Source: Pseudomonas sp. TH15 (lineage in GTDB: Bacteria > Pseudomonadota > Gammaproteobacteria > Pseudomonadales > Pseudomonadaceae). From it: 64,000 bases of DNA. Of the stretch, positions 15,955 to 24,674 are shown piece after piece. The notes below the pieces were generated by a model, which was given only the letters and a program-made list of their open reading frames with translations, had not been told where the DNA came from and made no database searches. Made by a program: the position numbers and the translations under genes. The stretch is from positions 4,826,001 through 4,890,000 of the forward strand of contig NZ_JAEKEL010000001.1 of NCBI RefSeq assembly GCF_016651105.1, written 5' to 3'. Every line of letters begins with the position of its first letter. The stretch's first letter is position 1.

Positions 15955-17002
15955 CACACACCTCCCATGTAGGAGCTGCCGTAGGCTGCGATCTTTTGAT
16001 CCGGCAACGGCGCCCGTTCGGAAACCAGTTTCGCTTCACGCAATGCCTGCCAGAACCCGGCTGGAATCACTGCCGACAAAGCCGCCACATCCTCAGCAAT
16101 CCGCCCCGGCTTGCTCGCGCCAGGAATCACTGCCGCGACCGCCGGATGGGCCAGCGAAAATTGCAGCGCAGCGGCTTTCACATCAACGCCAAAAGCAGCA
16201 GCGATGCGTTTGATCTGTTCAACCCTGGCAACGACTTCAGGGCTGGCCTGCTGGTATTCAAAGTGCGCGCCACCGGCAAGAATCCCCGAGCTGTAGGGTC
16301 CACCGACAACAATTTCAACGTTCTGCGCCAATGCCGCATCCATCAGGCGCTGCAACGGCCGTTCGTGATCGAGCAGCGTGTAGCGCCCGGCCAAGAGGAA
16401 ACCGTCAGGCTGCGCTTCCGTCAGATCCAGCGTCAGTTCACACGGCTCGACTTTGTTCACACCCAGGCCCCAGCCCTTGATCACGCCTTCTTCGCGCAAA
16501 CGCGTCAGCACCTTGAACGCACCGGTGCGCGCCTGATTGAAGTACTCCAGCCATTGATCGCCGTAAAAGTCCTGGGCGATGTCGTGCACCCAAACGATGT
16601 CGAGGCGATCGGTCTGCAGGCGCTTGAGGCTGTCTTCGATGGAGCGCAGGGTCGCGTCGGCGCTGTAGTCGTTAACGATCTTGTTCGGGCGACCGTGCTC
16701 GAACACGCCACTTTTTCGCCGAGATCGCGGGCAGCGGCGTCTTCGACTTCATCGAGAATCACTCGGCCGACTTTGCTACTGAGTACATAGTCATCGCGGT
16801 TGTATTGCTTCAAAGCTTCGCCGAGGCGGATTTCCGACAAGCCCGAGCCATAAAACGGCGCGGTGTCGAAGTAACGCACGCCGGCAGCCCACGCGGCATG
16901 CACGGTGGCTTGCGCTTCTTCCTCGGGAATGGCGCGGAACATGTTGCCCAGTGGGGCAGTACCGAAACCGAGTTGGCCGGGCAGTTTGTCTTTCAAGCTC
17001 AT
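15954..17002 (-). pseudogene. Aldo/keto reductase, interrupted by a one-base frameshift
   Basis: The N-terminal frame from ATG 17002 gives GFGTAPLGNMFRAI, the catalytic DTAPFYGSGLSE and LSSKVGR, and runs to DLGEK. The rest (FEHGRPNKIVNDYSADATLR onward, to the end of the barrel) is in another frame. The shift point is the A run at 16712-16716 (five As on the minus strand); a sixth A would restore GEKSGVFEHG and give one protein of 349 residues. So this is a recent frameshift or a sequencing error. The family covers pyridoxal 4-dehydrogenase and aldose 1-dehydrogenase-like enzymes. The C-terminal residues QKIAAYGSSYMGG are encoded by an interspersed repeat. Confidence 0.8.
15969..16001. repeat. 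Single family B arm inside the aldo/keto reductase 3' end
   Basis: GTAGGAGCTGCCGTAGGCTG followed by CGATCTTTTGATC. No inverted partner is present. The element lies wholly inside the reading frame and encodes the last residues of the reductase, 15 bases before the stop region and the SDR start. Confidence 0.85.
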
Positions 17003-17114
17003 TGGATGTTCCTCATAGGTTCAGGGTCTGCGTGACCGTTGAGCAGATCCTAGATTGCGACACCGAGACCGTCCAAGACATAATGTGCAGCACTTGAGTC
17101 CCTACAGGTCTGAC

Positions 17115-18002
17115 ATGATCGACATTCGCCAATTGCGCTACTTCGTTGTAGTCGCCGAGGAAGAGCACGTCGGCCGCGCCGCCGAACGGCTGCATATTTC
17201 CCAAAGCCCACTCAGCCGGCAGATCGCCCAGCTAGAGGAGCGCTTGGGCCTGACGCTGTTCGAGCGCAGCCAACAGCGCATTCGGCTGACCCGTGATGGT
17301 CAGACATTTCTCGCCGAAACCCGTGCCCTGCTGACCCACGCCAATCGCCTCGAATCCCTCGGCAAACGCTTGGGCCGGGGTGAGGAAGGCGGTTTGTGCA
17401 TCGGCTATATCGAAAACGCCATGCACGCCGGCGTGCTGCCCAATGCCTTGCGGGTACTGCGCATCGATCGACCGAATGTGCATGTCGCGCTGTACAACCT
17501 GAGTTCGGCCGAGCAACTGGAGGGCCTGCGTCAGCGTAGTCTCGATATCGCCCTGGTGAGCGAGCCGCCGACCGATGACGACCCGGACTTGCTGGGTTTT
17601 CAGGTGCTCGATGACCCGATGCTGCTGGCCCTGCCGGAGCACCATCCGCTGGCGCACCAGGCAACGTTGAGCCCGCAGGATCTGGCCGGGCAGGAATGGA
17701 TCGGCGTGCAACCACGTCAGGATGCGAGTGATGAGTTTGTCAGCGCGTGCATCCGCGCCGGTTTCACCCCGGATGTGCGCATGCAGGCAACCGAGCCGTT
17801 TACGGCGCTGGGGCTGGTGGCGTCGGGGCTTGGGATTGCGATGATTCAGAAAGGCTTGAGCCATAACGCGCCGCCGGGTGTGGTATTGCGCGAAGTGCCT
17901 TGGCTGACGCTCACCACACCGTTGTGGGCGGCGTGGCACCGGATCAACTTGCGGCCGTTGGTAGAAACCTTCCGCAAAGTCCTCACCGCCGCCCCCTTGT
18001 AG
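17115..18002 (+). CDS. LysR-family transcriptional regulator
   Basis: 295 residues from ATG 17115. N-terminal helix-turn-helix (VGRAAERLHISQSPLSRQIA) with the usual linker helix and effector domain. It is divergent from the aldo/keto reductase-SDR-SRPBCC operon with 112 bases between the starts, the common layout for a LysR regulator and its target. The stop codon TAG at 18000-18002 belongs to a REP element (TTGTAGGAGC), so the repeat appears to have supplied the present C-terminus. Effector not known. Confidence 0.9.
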   Translation: MIDIRQLRYFVVVAEEEHVGRAAERLHISQSPLSRQIAQLEERLGLTLFERSQQRIRLTRDGQTFLAETRALLTHANRLESLGKRLGRGEEGGLCIGYIENAMHAGVLPNALRVLRIDRPNVHVALYNLSSAEQLEGLRQRSLDIALVSEPPTDDDPDLLGFQVLDDPMLLALPEHHPLAHQATLSPQDLAGQEWIGVQPRQDASDEFVSACIRAGFTPDVRMQATEPFTALGLVASGLGIAMIQKGLSHNAPPGVVLREVPWLTLTTPLWAAWHRINLRPLVETFRKVLTAAPL

Positions 18003-18088
18003 GAGCCGAGCTTGCTCGCGAGGGCGGCGAGTCGATTAACGCAGATATCGACTGATGCACCGCTTTCGCGAGCAAGCTCGGCCCCTAC
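17999..18088. repeat. REP pair, family A
   Basis: GTAGGAGCCGAGCTTGCTCG and CGAGCAAGCTCGGCCCCTAC enclose about 50 bases. Its first bases overlap the stop codon of the LysR gene. Confidence 0.88.
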
Positions 18089-18141
18089 AGGTTTGTGGCG
18101 GATCTACACTCATCGCATCAGCATTTCGTTGCGAGATTGCC

Positions 18142-18801
18142 ATGAGAATGTCAGCGCAAATGACCGTTGCCGCGGTACTCGCCAGCCTCGCCTACCTGGG
18201 TCTGGCGATGTGGGGGATCGGTGGTGTGGGGATATTTTTCTCCCACGGTTCGCTGGTGGTAGTGGCGCTGGCGACGGTGGCAATGGTGATCGCATCGCTG
18301 TTCACCGAGGTCAACCTGAGTGCCGGCGAACGCGAGGACCGGGCCAATCGCTGGGTGCTTCCGGCGTTTGGCGTGATTGGGCTGGTGAGCGGGTTTGTGC
18401 CGGCCTACACCGACCGCATCGACTTCTGGACCTTTGGTGGCGAGGGCGTGCGCTGGCTCGGTGCGCTGCTGTTCATCCTTGGCGGCGCGCTGCGGCTGTG
18501 GCCGGTGTTTGTGCTGGGCAAGCGTTTCAGCGGATTGGTGGCGATTCAGCCGGGACACACCCTGGTGACCGACGGCATCTACCGAAATTTGCGCAACCCC
18601 AGTTATCTGGGGCTGATGGTCATTGCCATTGGTTGGGCACTGGCGTTTCGCTCGGGGGTTGGCCTGTTGCTGGCGGCGTTGACGCTGATCCCGCTGATCG
18701 CACGGATTAACGCCGAAGAGGCGCTGCTGCGGGCGCAGTTTGGTTGGGAATATGAGGTTTATTGCGGCAGGAGTTGGAGGCTGATTCCCGGAGTTTACTG
18801 A
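18142..18801 (+). CDS. Isoprenylcysteine carboxyl methyltransferase-family membrane protein
   Basis: 219 residues with about five membrane helices. The C-terminal half has the ICMT/PEMT-type signature GIYRNLRNPSYLGLMVIAIG followed by EEALLRAQFGWEYEVYCGRS, where the RxP and E residues contact S-adenosylmethionine in this family. Start ATG 18142. Bacterial members methylate small lipids or unknown targets; none is indicated by the neighbours. Confidence 0.85.
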   Translation: MRMSAQMTVAAVLASLAYLGLAMWGIGGVGIFFSHGSLVVVALATVAMVIASLFTEVNLSAGEREDRANRWVLPAFGVIGLVSGFVPAYTDRIDFWTFGGEGVRWLGALLFILGGALRLWPVFVLGKRFSGLVAIQPGHTLVTDGIYRNLRNPSYLGLMVIAIGWALAFRSGVGLLLAALTLIPLIARINAEEALLRAQFGWEYEVYCGRSWRLIPGVY

Positions 18802-18816
18802 CCAGCATTAATCACT

Positions 18817-18904
18817 GTGGGAGCGGGCTTGCTCGCGAAAGCGGTGGGTCAGCCAATATTGATATCGACTGACATTACGCCTTCGCGAGCAAGCCCGCTC
18901 CCAC
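18817..18904. repeat. REP pair, family A
   Basis: GTGGGAGCGGGCTTGCTCGC and GCGAGCAAGCCCGCTCCCAC, with about 45 bases between. It sits between the converging ends of the methyltransferase and HAD genes. Confidence 0.9.
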
Positions 18905-18920
18905 AGGGGATTGGGGTGGA

Positions 18921-19589
18921 TCAGGAAGAATGCAGTTGGATCCGGCCATCGGCGTTCGTACGGACCTCGACTGAGGTGTAGTCAGCCAATGTTGCATGCG
19001 GGGTCTCGATCGGGTGGTCGTGGGTCGACGTGATGATGACCAGGTCAGAACCGGCAGCTTCGGCCGCTTGTATCCCGACCGTGGCATCTTCAAAAATCAG
19101 GCATTCAGTCACCTCAACACCCAATCGCTGAGCCGCCAGTCGATAGCCAGCCGGATCAGGCTTTCCGGCCTTCACGTCTTCAGCCGTGACCATCACACCC
19201 GGCTCAGGAATCCCCGCCGCCGCCATCCTCCGCAACGCCAACGCCCTCGGCGCCGAGGTGACAATCGCCCAGCGGTCAGCCGGCAGCGACTTCAGAAAAT
19301 CCGCCGCACCCGCTACCTCGACAATCCCTTCCACATCCTCGATTTCCGCCTCGGTAATCCAGGCGGCTTCAGCCTCGGCATCCAGCCCCGGCAGGGCCTG
19401 ACGATTAACGGTATCGATAGCGCGAGCGCCGTGGATGGTCGGCAGGAAGGTCTGGACATCAAGACCATGGCGCACGGCCCAGGTTGTCCAGATCCGCTCG
19501 GCGGCGGCGATGGAGTTGAGAACGGTGCCGTCCATGTCGAACAGAAAGGCGCGGTATGGCGTATCGAAAACGGATGTTTTAGCAGGCAA
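18921..19589 (-). CDS. HAD-superfamily sugar-phosphatase-like hydrolase
   Basis: 222 residues. Motif I FLFDMDGTVLNS with the nucleophile Asp, motif II Ser/Thr in IVTSAPRAL, motif III Lys in AGKPDPAGY and motif IV in CLIFEDATVG are all present, with a helical cap after motif I. This is the layout of YfbT/YniC-like phosphatases and beta-phosphoglucomutases. Start TTG 19587-19589 is preferred because GGAAG lies seven bases upstream; an ATG at 19646 would add 19 unlikely residues. Substrate unknown. Confidence 0.85.
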   Translation of the reverse strand: MPAKTSVFDTPYRAFLFDMDGTVLNSIAAAERIWTTWAVRHGLDVQTFLPTIHGARAIDTVNRQALPGLDAEAEAAWITEAEIEDVEGIVEVAGAADFLKSLPADRWAIVTSAPRALALRRMAAAGIPEPGVMVTAEDVKAGKPDPAGYRLAAQRLGVEVTECLIFEDATVGIQAAEAAGSDLVIITSTHDHPIETPHATLADYTSVEVRTNADGRIQLHSS

Positions 19590-19652
19590 AAGACAGCTTC
19601 CTATCGCAAGGGCCGGGCGGGCAATGTAACACCACTGGTCGCCCACGAGCGC

Positions 19653-20060
19653 CTACAGGTGACGGTGTGACTTTAAGGCCCCTTCCACACAATCGAGCAA
19701 CTGCCCCAGCGCCCAGGGCTTCTTGATGAACGCCACCTCATGCCGTACTCCGGCGCTTTGCGGGGTTTCGAAGCCGGACATAATCATGATCGGCTTGTCC
19801 GGCCAGCGATCACCGAACTCATTGGCCAGGTCCGCGCCGTTGCGCTTGCCGGGCATGGTGATGTCCGTCAGCAACAATTTGACCTCGCCCGCGTGCTGTT
19901 CCAGGAACTGCGCTGCCGCATCCGCGCTGGTGTGCGGCTGCACGACGAAGCCTTCTTCCTGAAGAATTTCGCACAGAAACTCCAGAATCAGCGGGTCATC
20001 CTCCACCACCAGAATCAAGCTGCCGGGAAGGTGCGTGCTCGCCGTTGGTGTTGGGCACAT
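19653..20060 (-). CDS. Stand-alone receiver-domain response regulator
   Basis: 135 residues, a receiver domain only. Acidic pocket ED at 20-22, phosphoacceptor D66 in LLLTDITMPG, and K in FIKKPW. There is no output domain, like CheY and the receivers that partner hybrid kinases. ATG 20058-20060 has GGGAG nine bases upstream. The partner kinase is not in the vicinity. Confidence 0.9.
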   Translation of the reverse strand: MCPTPTASTHLPGSLILVVEDDPLILEFLCEILQEEGFVVQPHTSADAAAQFLEQHAGEVKLLLTDITMPGKRNGADLANEFGDRWPDKPIMIMSGFETPQSAGVRHEVAFIKKPWALGQLLDCVEGALKSHRHL

Positions 20061-20259
20061 GAACTGGCACTCCCGGAACTGCATTAACGATTTAGCGGTT
20101 TGAATCCGCTGCTTATCTGGTATGAGCGGCGCGTTCTGCAGAAATTCATTTTTGATACAGCTCTTTTCTGAAAGGTGAAACTGGCCGGCCCGCGACAAGC
20201 GTTCGCGACGGTGCAATTGTGGTTAAAATGCTGGCCCTTTTGCTTGCCGGCCCTGACCG

Positions 20260-21201
20260 ATGAACCCTGAAGCCCTCGCCACCCTCCACGCCCATCTGCT
20301 GCCTGCACTCGCGGCGGCGCCGAGCGAAACCCGCCGTTTGTTTCACGGGCGCGGACGTTGCTGGCCGGGTCTGGAGCAATTGACCGTCGATTGGTTGCAA
20401 GGCGTGGTACTGGTGTCGCTGTTCAAAGAGCCGGAACCGCTGCAACTGGAAGACTTGAAGCGGTTGCTGCTGGAGATCACCCAGTCAGCCGAGTGGCAGC
20501 AATCCGGTGCGCACACGCTGTTGCTGCAACACCGCTACCTGCTGCAAAGCACCACCGAATGGCTGCTCGGCGACGCGCTCGAGGAAATGACCATCACCGA
20601 GGGCGGCCTGCATTATCGGGTGGACCTGGGCCGCAAGCAGAATGCCGGGCTGTTCCTCGACATGCGCTACGGCCGTGATTGGGTGCGGGCCAATGCCGAG
20701 GGCAAGCGGGTACTGAACCTGTTCGCCTACACCTGCGGGTTTTCGGTCACGGCCATCGAAGGTGGCGCGGCGCACGTGGTCAATCTGGACATGTCCAGCT
20801 CGGCCCTGAGCCGTGGCCGCGACAATCACCGGCTCAACGGCCACGACTTGAGCAAGGTGACGTTCCTTGGCCACGACCTGTTCAAGTCCTGGGGCAAAGT
20901 GATCGGCAAAGGGCCGTACGATCTGGTGATCATCGACCCGCCGTCGTTTCAGAAAGGCAGTTTTCTGCTGACCAAGGACTATCAGCGAGTATTGCGCCGC
21001 TTGCCGGAACTGCTCACGTCCGAGGGCACGGTGCTGGCCTGCATGAACGATCCAGCGTTCGGCCCGGACTTCCTGATCGACGGCGTCACCCGCGAGGCGC
21101 CGAGCCTGCGTTTCGAACAACGACTGGAAAACCCGCCGGAGTTTCCCGACATCGACCCGCAAAGCGGCCTGAAAGCCCTGGTCTTCCAACGCATCAGCTA
21201 A
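20260..21201 (+). CDS. Class I SAM-dependent methyltransferase (RlmI/RlmK-like)
   Basis: 313 residues. The C-terminal domain has the SAM-binding stretch RVLNLFAYTCGFSVTAIEGG, the acidic residue ending VVNLDMSSSAL, and the motif VIIDPPSFQKGSF typical of the COG1092 rRNA methyltransferases such as RlmI and the RlmK part of RlmL. It lacks the N-terminal PUA domain of RlmI and has about 100 residues of its own. Likely acts on an RNA; target not shown. Confidence 0.85.
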   Translation: MNPEALATLHAHLLPALAAAPSETRRLFHGRGRCWPGLEQLTVDWLQGVVLVSLFKEPEPLQLEDLKRLLLEITQSAEWQQSGAHTLLLQHRYLLQSTTEWLLGDALEEMTITEGGLHYRVDLGRKQNAGLFLDMRYGRDWVRANAEGKRVLNLFAYTCGFSVTAIEGGAAHVVNLDMSSSALSRGRDNHRLNGHDLSKVTFLGHDLFKSWGKVIGKGPYDLVIIDPPSFQKGSFLLTKDYQRVLRRLPELLTSEGTVLACMNDPAFGPDFLIDGVTREAPSLRFEQRLENPPEFPDIDPQSGLKALVFQRIS

Positions 21202-21205
21202 CCCC

Positions 21206-21291
21206 GTGCAGGAGCTGCCGCAGGCTGCGATCTTTTGATGTCGTTGAAAAATTCAAAAGATCGCAGCCGCGTTTCACTCGACAGCGCCTAC
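21206..21291. repeat. Family B inverted repeat
   Basis: GTGCAGGAGCTGCCGCAGGC with CGATCTTTTGAT, and the altered complement AAAAGATCGCAGCCGCGTTT ending GCGCCTAC. Located between the methyltransferase stop and the LuxR stop. Confidence 0.85.
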
Positions 21292-21297
21292 CAGTGA

Positions 21298-22074
21298 TCA
21301 TCCATCGCGGTTTTGGCGCAACACCAGCGCAAATAACTCGCCATGACCGCTGACGTTGAGCTTGTGGTAAAGGTTGCGCCGATGCACTTTCACCGTTTCC
21401 GGGGAGATGTTCAGTTGCTGGGCGATGGCTTTGCTGGAGAAGCCTTGAAGAATCAGCCGGGCGGTCTCGACTTCCCGCGCGGTCAAACGCGCGCCGAAGC
21501 GATCCAGCAAGGTCGCCAGATCCCCGGCCACCGCCGTCGGCCCCTCCGGCGGCACGAGTTGCAGGTGTCGGCTCATCGCCGCCAGCACCCAGTCGCGGAC
21601 ACACAGCAGGCGCCCCTGTTCCTCGAGGGTGAAACGCGTCGAGCGGCCCAGCGATAAACCGAGTACAGCACCGTCCACATTGATCATGAACTGCAGCTCA
21701 TCACCCCCCACCACTGAGCAGAAGTAGCTCAGGTAATACTCGCTCTGTTGAAACTGGTCCGGGGCCACGGAATCGAGGCTGTGCAAACCGTCAGTTATTC
21801 CGGCACAAGCTGCCTGATAGAAGGGATCGAGCAGGTACATGCCGGCGCTGTAATCGGCCAACTCTTCCTCCTCGTGCGCGCTGGCGCGGGAGTCGAAATC
21901 GATCAGCAACTGCGGCACCCGACCCGCCCGCATCACCGCGACCAAGGCGTTATCCAGGGGCACCAGCAACCGCAAGGTATCCACCAGCGCCCGCCAGAAA
22001 CCGTCGTGGCCCAGCGCGCCAAACACCCGGGCCAGCCCTTGGTGCACCGGCAACTCCTTCAGCAACGCCTCCAC
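21298..22074 (-). CDS. LuxR-family transcriptional regulator
   Basis: 258 residues. The C-terminal GerE/LuxR helix-turn-helix is clear (LTAREVETARLILQGFSSKA, then ISPETVKVHRRNLYHKLNV). The N-terminal 170 residues show no receiver or acyl-homoserine-lactone-binding signature that I can recognise, so it is a LuxR solo with an unknown sensor part. Divergent from the DmpA-type peptidase gene (305 bases between), which it might control. Confidence 0.88.
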   Translation of the reverse strand: MEALLKELPVHQGLARVFGALGHDGFWRALVDTLRLLVPLDNALVAVMRAGRVPQLLIDFDSRASAHEEEELADYSAGMYLLDPFYQAACAGITDGLHSLDSVAPDQFQQSEYYLSYFCSVVGGDELQFMINVDGAVLGLSLGRSTRFTLEEQGRLLCVRDWVLAAMSRHLQLVPPEGPTAVAGDLATLLDRFGARLTAREVETARLILQGFSSKAIAQQLNISPETVKVHRRNLYHKLNVSGHGELFALVLRQNRDG

Positions 22075-22246
22075 GCTCTACCCCTTTTGTGTAACCCATG
22101 ATGGGAATGGGTCAGGCGTGGTCGGCCCGGTAGGCTGACCACAGTTGTTCATCACCGGCCACACGCCAGCAGAGCCGCATCATGCGCAAGCGTTGTGGGG
22201 ATATCAACAGGGGGATGGCACACCAAAACAACCCGGTACATCCCCT

Positions 22247-22335
22247 GTAGGAGCAAGGCTTGCCCGCGATGGCGGTATTCAGCCGGCAGATGCATCGATT
22301 GGGCGGACGTCTTCGCGGGCAAGCCTTGCTCCTAC
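22247..22335. repeat. REP pair, family A variant
   Basis: GTAGGAGCAAGGCTTGCCCG and CGGGCAAGCCTTGCTCCTAC with about 48 bases between. It is in the 305-base divergent gap between the LuxR and peptidase genes, just upstream of the peptidase start; the rest of the gap shows no gene. Confidence 0.88.
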
Positions 22336-22379
22336 AGATTTGGTGACAACACTGACATTAATCCAAGAGACAGATATCG

Positions 22380-23498
22380 ATGAAACCTCGTGCACGTGAC
22401 CTCAATATTCTCATCGGCCAGATGCAGCCCGGTCCGCTCAACGCCATCACCGATGTACCCGGCATCCGCGTCGGCCACAGCAATGTGCGCGGCCGCAGCA
22501 GCGCGGGTCGCGACATCTGCACCGGCGTCACCCTGATCGAGCCGCGGCAGGGCTCGACCAGCCAGCAACCGTGCTTCGCCGGGGTGCATGTGCTCAATGG
22601 CAACGGTGATGCCACGGGGCTTGAGTGGATTCGCGAAGCCGGATTGCTGACCAGCCCCATCGCGTTTACCAACACCCATAGCCTCGGCGTGGTGCGTGAC
22701 GCGCTGATTGTGCTGGATCGCGAACAGCAACCGGATGATGGTCGCCTCTACTGGAACATGCCGGTGGTGCTGGAGACTTACGACGGGCTGATCAATGACA
22801 TCAACGGCTTTCACGTCAAGCCCGAGCACGTCGCCGAAGCCATGCAAAACGCGGCCTCCGGTCCGGTACAGGAAGGCGCCGTGGGCGGAGGCAGCGGCAT
22901 GATCTGCCATGAATTCAAGGGTGGCATTGGCACGGCATCACGCCGTTTGAGCGATGTTCAGGGCGGTTGGACGGTGGGTGCGATTGTGCAAGCCAACCAC
23001 GGCATTCGCAGTGAATTGCGGGTCGACGGTTACCCGGTCGGCCGCTACATGGAACAGGTGGATTCGCCCTTCTTGCGCGCATCGTTGCCGCATCCCGGCA
23101 TGGGTTCCATCGTGGTCTGTCTGGCCACCGATGCACCGCTGCTGCCCCATCAATGCACGCGTCTGGCGCAGCGCGCCAGCCTCGGCCTCGCGCGTACCGG
23201 CGGTGGTAACGAGGATCACAGCGGCGACATTTTCATCGCGTTCGCCACCGGCAACGATCACGTTCCGCCCGCGGCGTATGAAGGCAAAGGGGCGTCGACC
23301 TGCGATGGCTTGCGCATGGTCAACAACGACCATATCAGCGAACTGTTCCTCGCCGCCACCGAAGCGGTTGAAGAGGCGATCATCAACGCCCTGCTCGCCA
23401 GCGAAAGCACTCAAGGCAATGGCCATGCTGTACCGGGACTGGACGAAAAAACCCTGCTCGCCGCCCTCGAAAAGGCCGGGTGGCCCGGCGCCCGCTAA
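22380..23498 (+). CDS. P1-family (DmpA-type) aminopeptidase
   Basis: 372 residues. N-terminal ITDVPGIRVGHSNV, the stretch VGGGSGMICHEFKGGIGTAS and the segment PGMGSIVVCLATDAPLLP are typical of DmpA/BapA. In this family the proenzyme cuts itself at Gly-Ser; here that is Gly242-Ser243, and the new N-terminal Ser is the nucleophile. Members cleave N-terminal D- or L-residues or beta-amino acids from small peptides. No signal peptide is seen. Probably its own transcription unit. Confidence 0.92.
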   Translation: MKPRARDLNILIGQMQPGPLNAITDVPGIRVGHSNVRGRSSAGRDICTGVTLIEPRQGSTSQQPCFAGVHVLNGNGDATGLEWIREAGLLTSPIAFTNTHSLGVVRDALIVLDREQQPDDGRLYWNMPVVLETYDGLINDINGFHVKPEHVAEAMQNAASGPVQEGAVGGGSGMICHEFKGGIGTASRRLSDVQGGWTVGAIVQANHGIRSELRVDGYPVGRYMEQVDSPFLRASLPHPGMGSIVVCLATDAPLLPHQCTRLAQRASLGLARTGGGNEDHSGDIFIAFATGNDHVPPAAYEGKGASTCDGLRMVNNDHISELFLAATEAVEEAIINALLASESTQGNGHAVPGLDEKTLLAALEKAGWPGAR

Positions 23499-23512
23499 CC
23501 CCAAAATCCCCC

Positions 23513-23594
23513 GCAGGAGCTGACGAGTGAAACGAGGCCGCGATCTTCTGATCCTCAAAAAACTCAAAAGATCGCAGCCTGCGGCAGCTCCTGC
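23513..23594. repeat. Family B inverted repeat
   Basis: Arms GCAGGAGCTGACGAGTGAAA (altered) and AAAAGATCGCAGCCTGCGGC, ending AGCTCCTGC. Located directly after the DmpA-type gene. Confidence 0.8.
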
Positions 23595-23599
23595 AGGGG

Positions 23600-23735
23600 T
23601 TATTTGAACATCTGAGCGCCGAGTTGACGCGCCGCTTTCAGTGGCAACTGCGGACCTCGTACTTGCGATTCCGGCAGCAGCGTCAAACTGACGTCAAAGA
23701 GACTTGAGGCAGATTTTTTTGTCGGCGTTTTTTGC
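23600..23735 (-). CDS. Possible small basic protein without a canonical start codon
   Basis: A 45-codon frame ends in TAA at 23600-23602 and reads QKTPTKKSASSLFDVSLTLL and then PESQVRGPQLPLKAARQLGA ending QMFK. It looks like a real protein, but there is no ATG, GTG or TTG at a suitable place; only AAA/ACG codons follow a GGGAG at about 23737-23742. It begins right after the acetyltransferase gene stop. It may start at a rare codon, may have lost its start by a change in the A run, or may be chance. No family recognised. Confidence 0.35.
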
Positions 23736-23744
23736 TTGCTCCCT

Positions 23745-24431
23745 TCAATGCAGGGTCAGGCGCTGGCGGACAAATTCCTCGGTGTGACGGGTGGTCTGAT
23801 CGAGATGGCGGTCGCGCTGCTTCTCGGCGTCGAGCATCGCCCGTTTGCCGTTCTTCTGTAACAGATACGTGTGAATCTGCTGCACTTCCAGCGATCGGTA
23901 AATCGGCGTGGTGTCGATAAAGCCGCGCAGGCCATTGCTGCGGTAATGCCGGGTACTCATGAGTACTTGCGTCTCGCGCGCAGCGATCACCTCAAAGCCC
24001 AGCGCTTCGAAATAAGGGACTTTGCCGACGGTGCAGGCCAGTTCGGCGTGCGGATAACGCCCGACCATTTCGCCAATCAACGCCCGCGCCACACCCTGAC
24101 GTCGATGCCCTTCACGCACGGCCATGTAAGCCACGCTGCACGCCTCCCAATCGCCCTGCACCGGCAGGTACAAGAGGAAACCGATCACTTGCTCCGGATC
24201 CTCGTCATCGCTCGCGACCAGCAATTCCACCTCGGTGCCCTTATCGCCATTCAACGCTTCCAGATACAGATGCACCTCGTAGCCGACCGCGTACTGATAG
24301 ACGTTGTACAGCAGGTTGCTCGGGCCGAGGCCGATCGCGCTGATGTCGGTCAGGTAGTCGACCACCATTTGCAGAATCTGGCTGTTGACGCCTTCGGGGC
24401 ATGGGGTTTTGTAGTGGGTGATGCGTGGCAT
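23745..24431 (-). CDS. GNAT-family N-acetyltransferase
   Basis: 228 residues. The acetyl-CoA-binding motif is VREGHRRQGVARALIGEM (about residues 105-122), with the following beta strand and PYFEALGFEV. The C-terminal 60 residues are an extra charged helical tail (KNGKRAMLDAEKQRDRHLDQ). Cytoplasmic; acceptor substrate unknown. Confidence 0.85.
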   Translation of the reverse strand: MPRITHYKTPCPEGVNSQILQMVVDYLTDISAIGLGPSNLLYNVYQYAVGYEVHLYLEALNGDKGTEVELLVASDDEDPEQVIGFLLYLPVQGDWEACSVAYMAVREGHRRQGVARALIGEMVGRYPHAELACTVGKVPYFEALGFEVIAARETQVLMSTRHYRSNGLRGFIDTTPIYRSLEVQQIHTYLLQKNGKRAMLDAEKQRDRHLDQTTRHTEEFVRQRLTLH

Positions 24432-24490
24432 GACAAACGAACTCCGACAGAAAACCGCAACATCATACCCTCTCCCGACACCAACCCCCT

Positions 24491-24573
24491 GTAGGACCTG
24501 CCTCAGGCGACGATCTTTTGAGCTTGATCGAGCAAACCAGGCGCCAAAAACCGCAGCCTGCGACAGCGCCTAC
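24491..24573. repeat. Diverged family B inverted repeat
   Basis: GTAGGACCTGCCTCAGGCGA and the complement CCGCAGCCTGCGACAGCGCC, with several changes from the family consensus. It sits 18-100 bases upstream of the WxxGHW gene's promoter region in a 243-base gap. Confidence 0.7.
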
Positions 24574-24674
24574 CTTGAAGAAAATTTCATCTGCGGCCAA
24601 TGGGATGTTTGCCTTTTGAAGCGTCCAATTCTTCAGCTGCGTTAACTTTTCAACGCAGGCCTTGAGGAGTTGTC

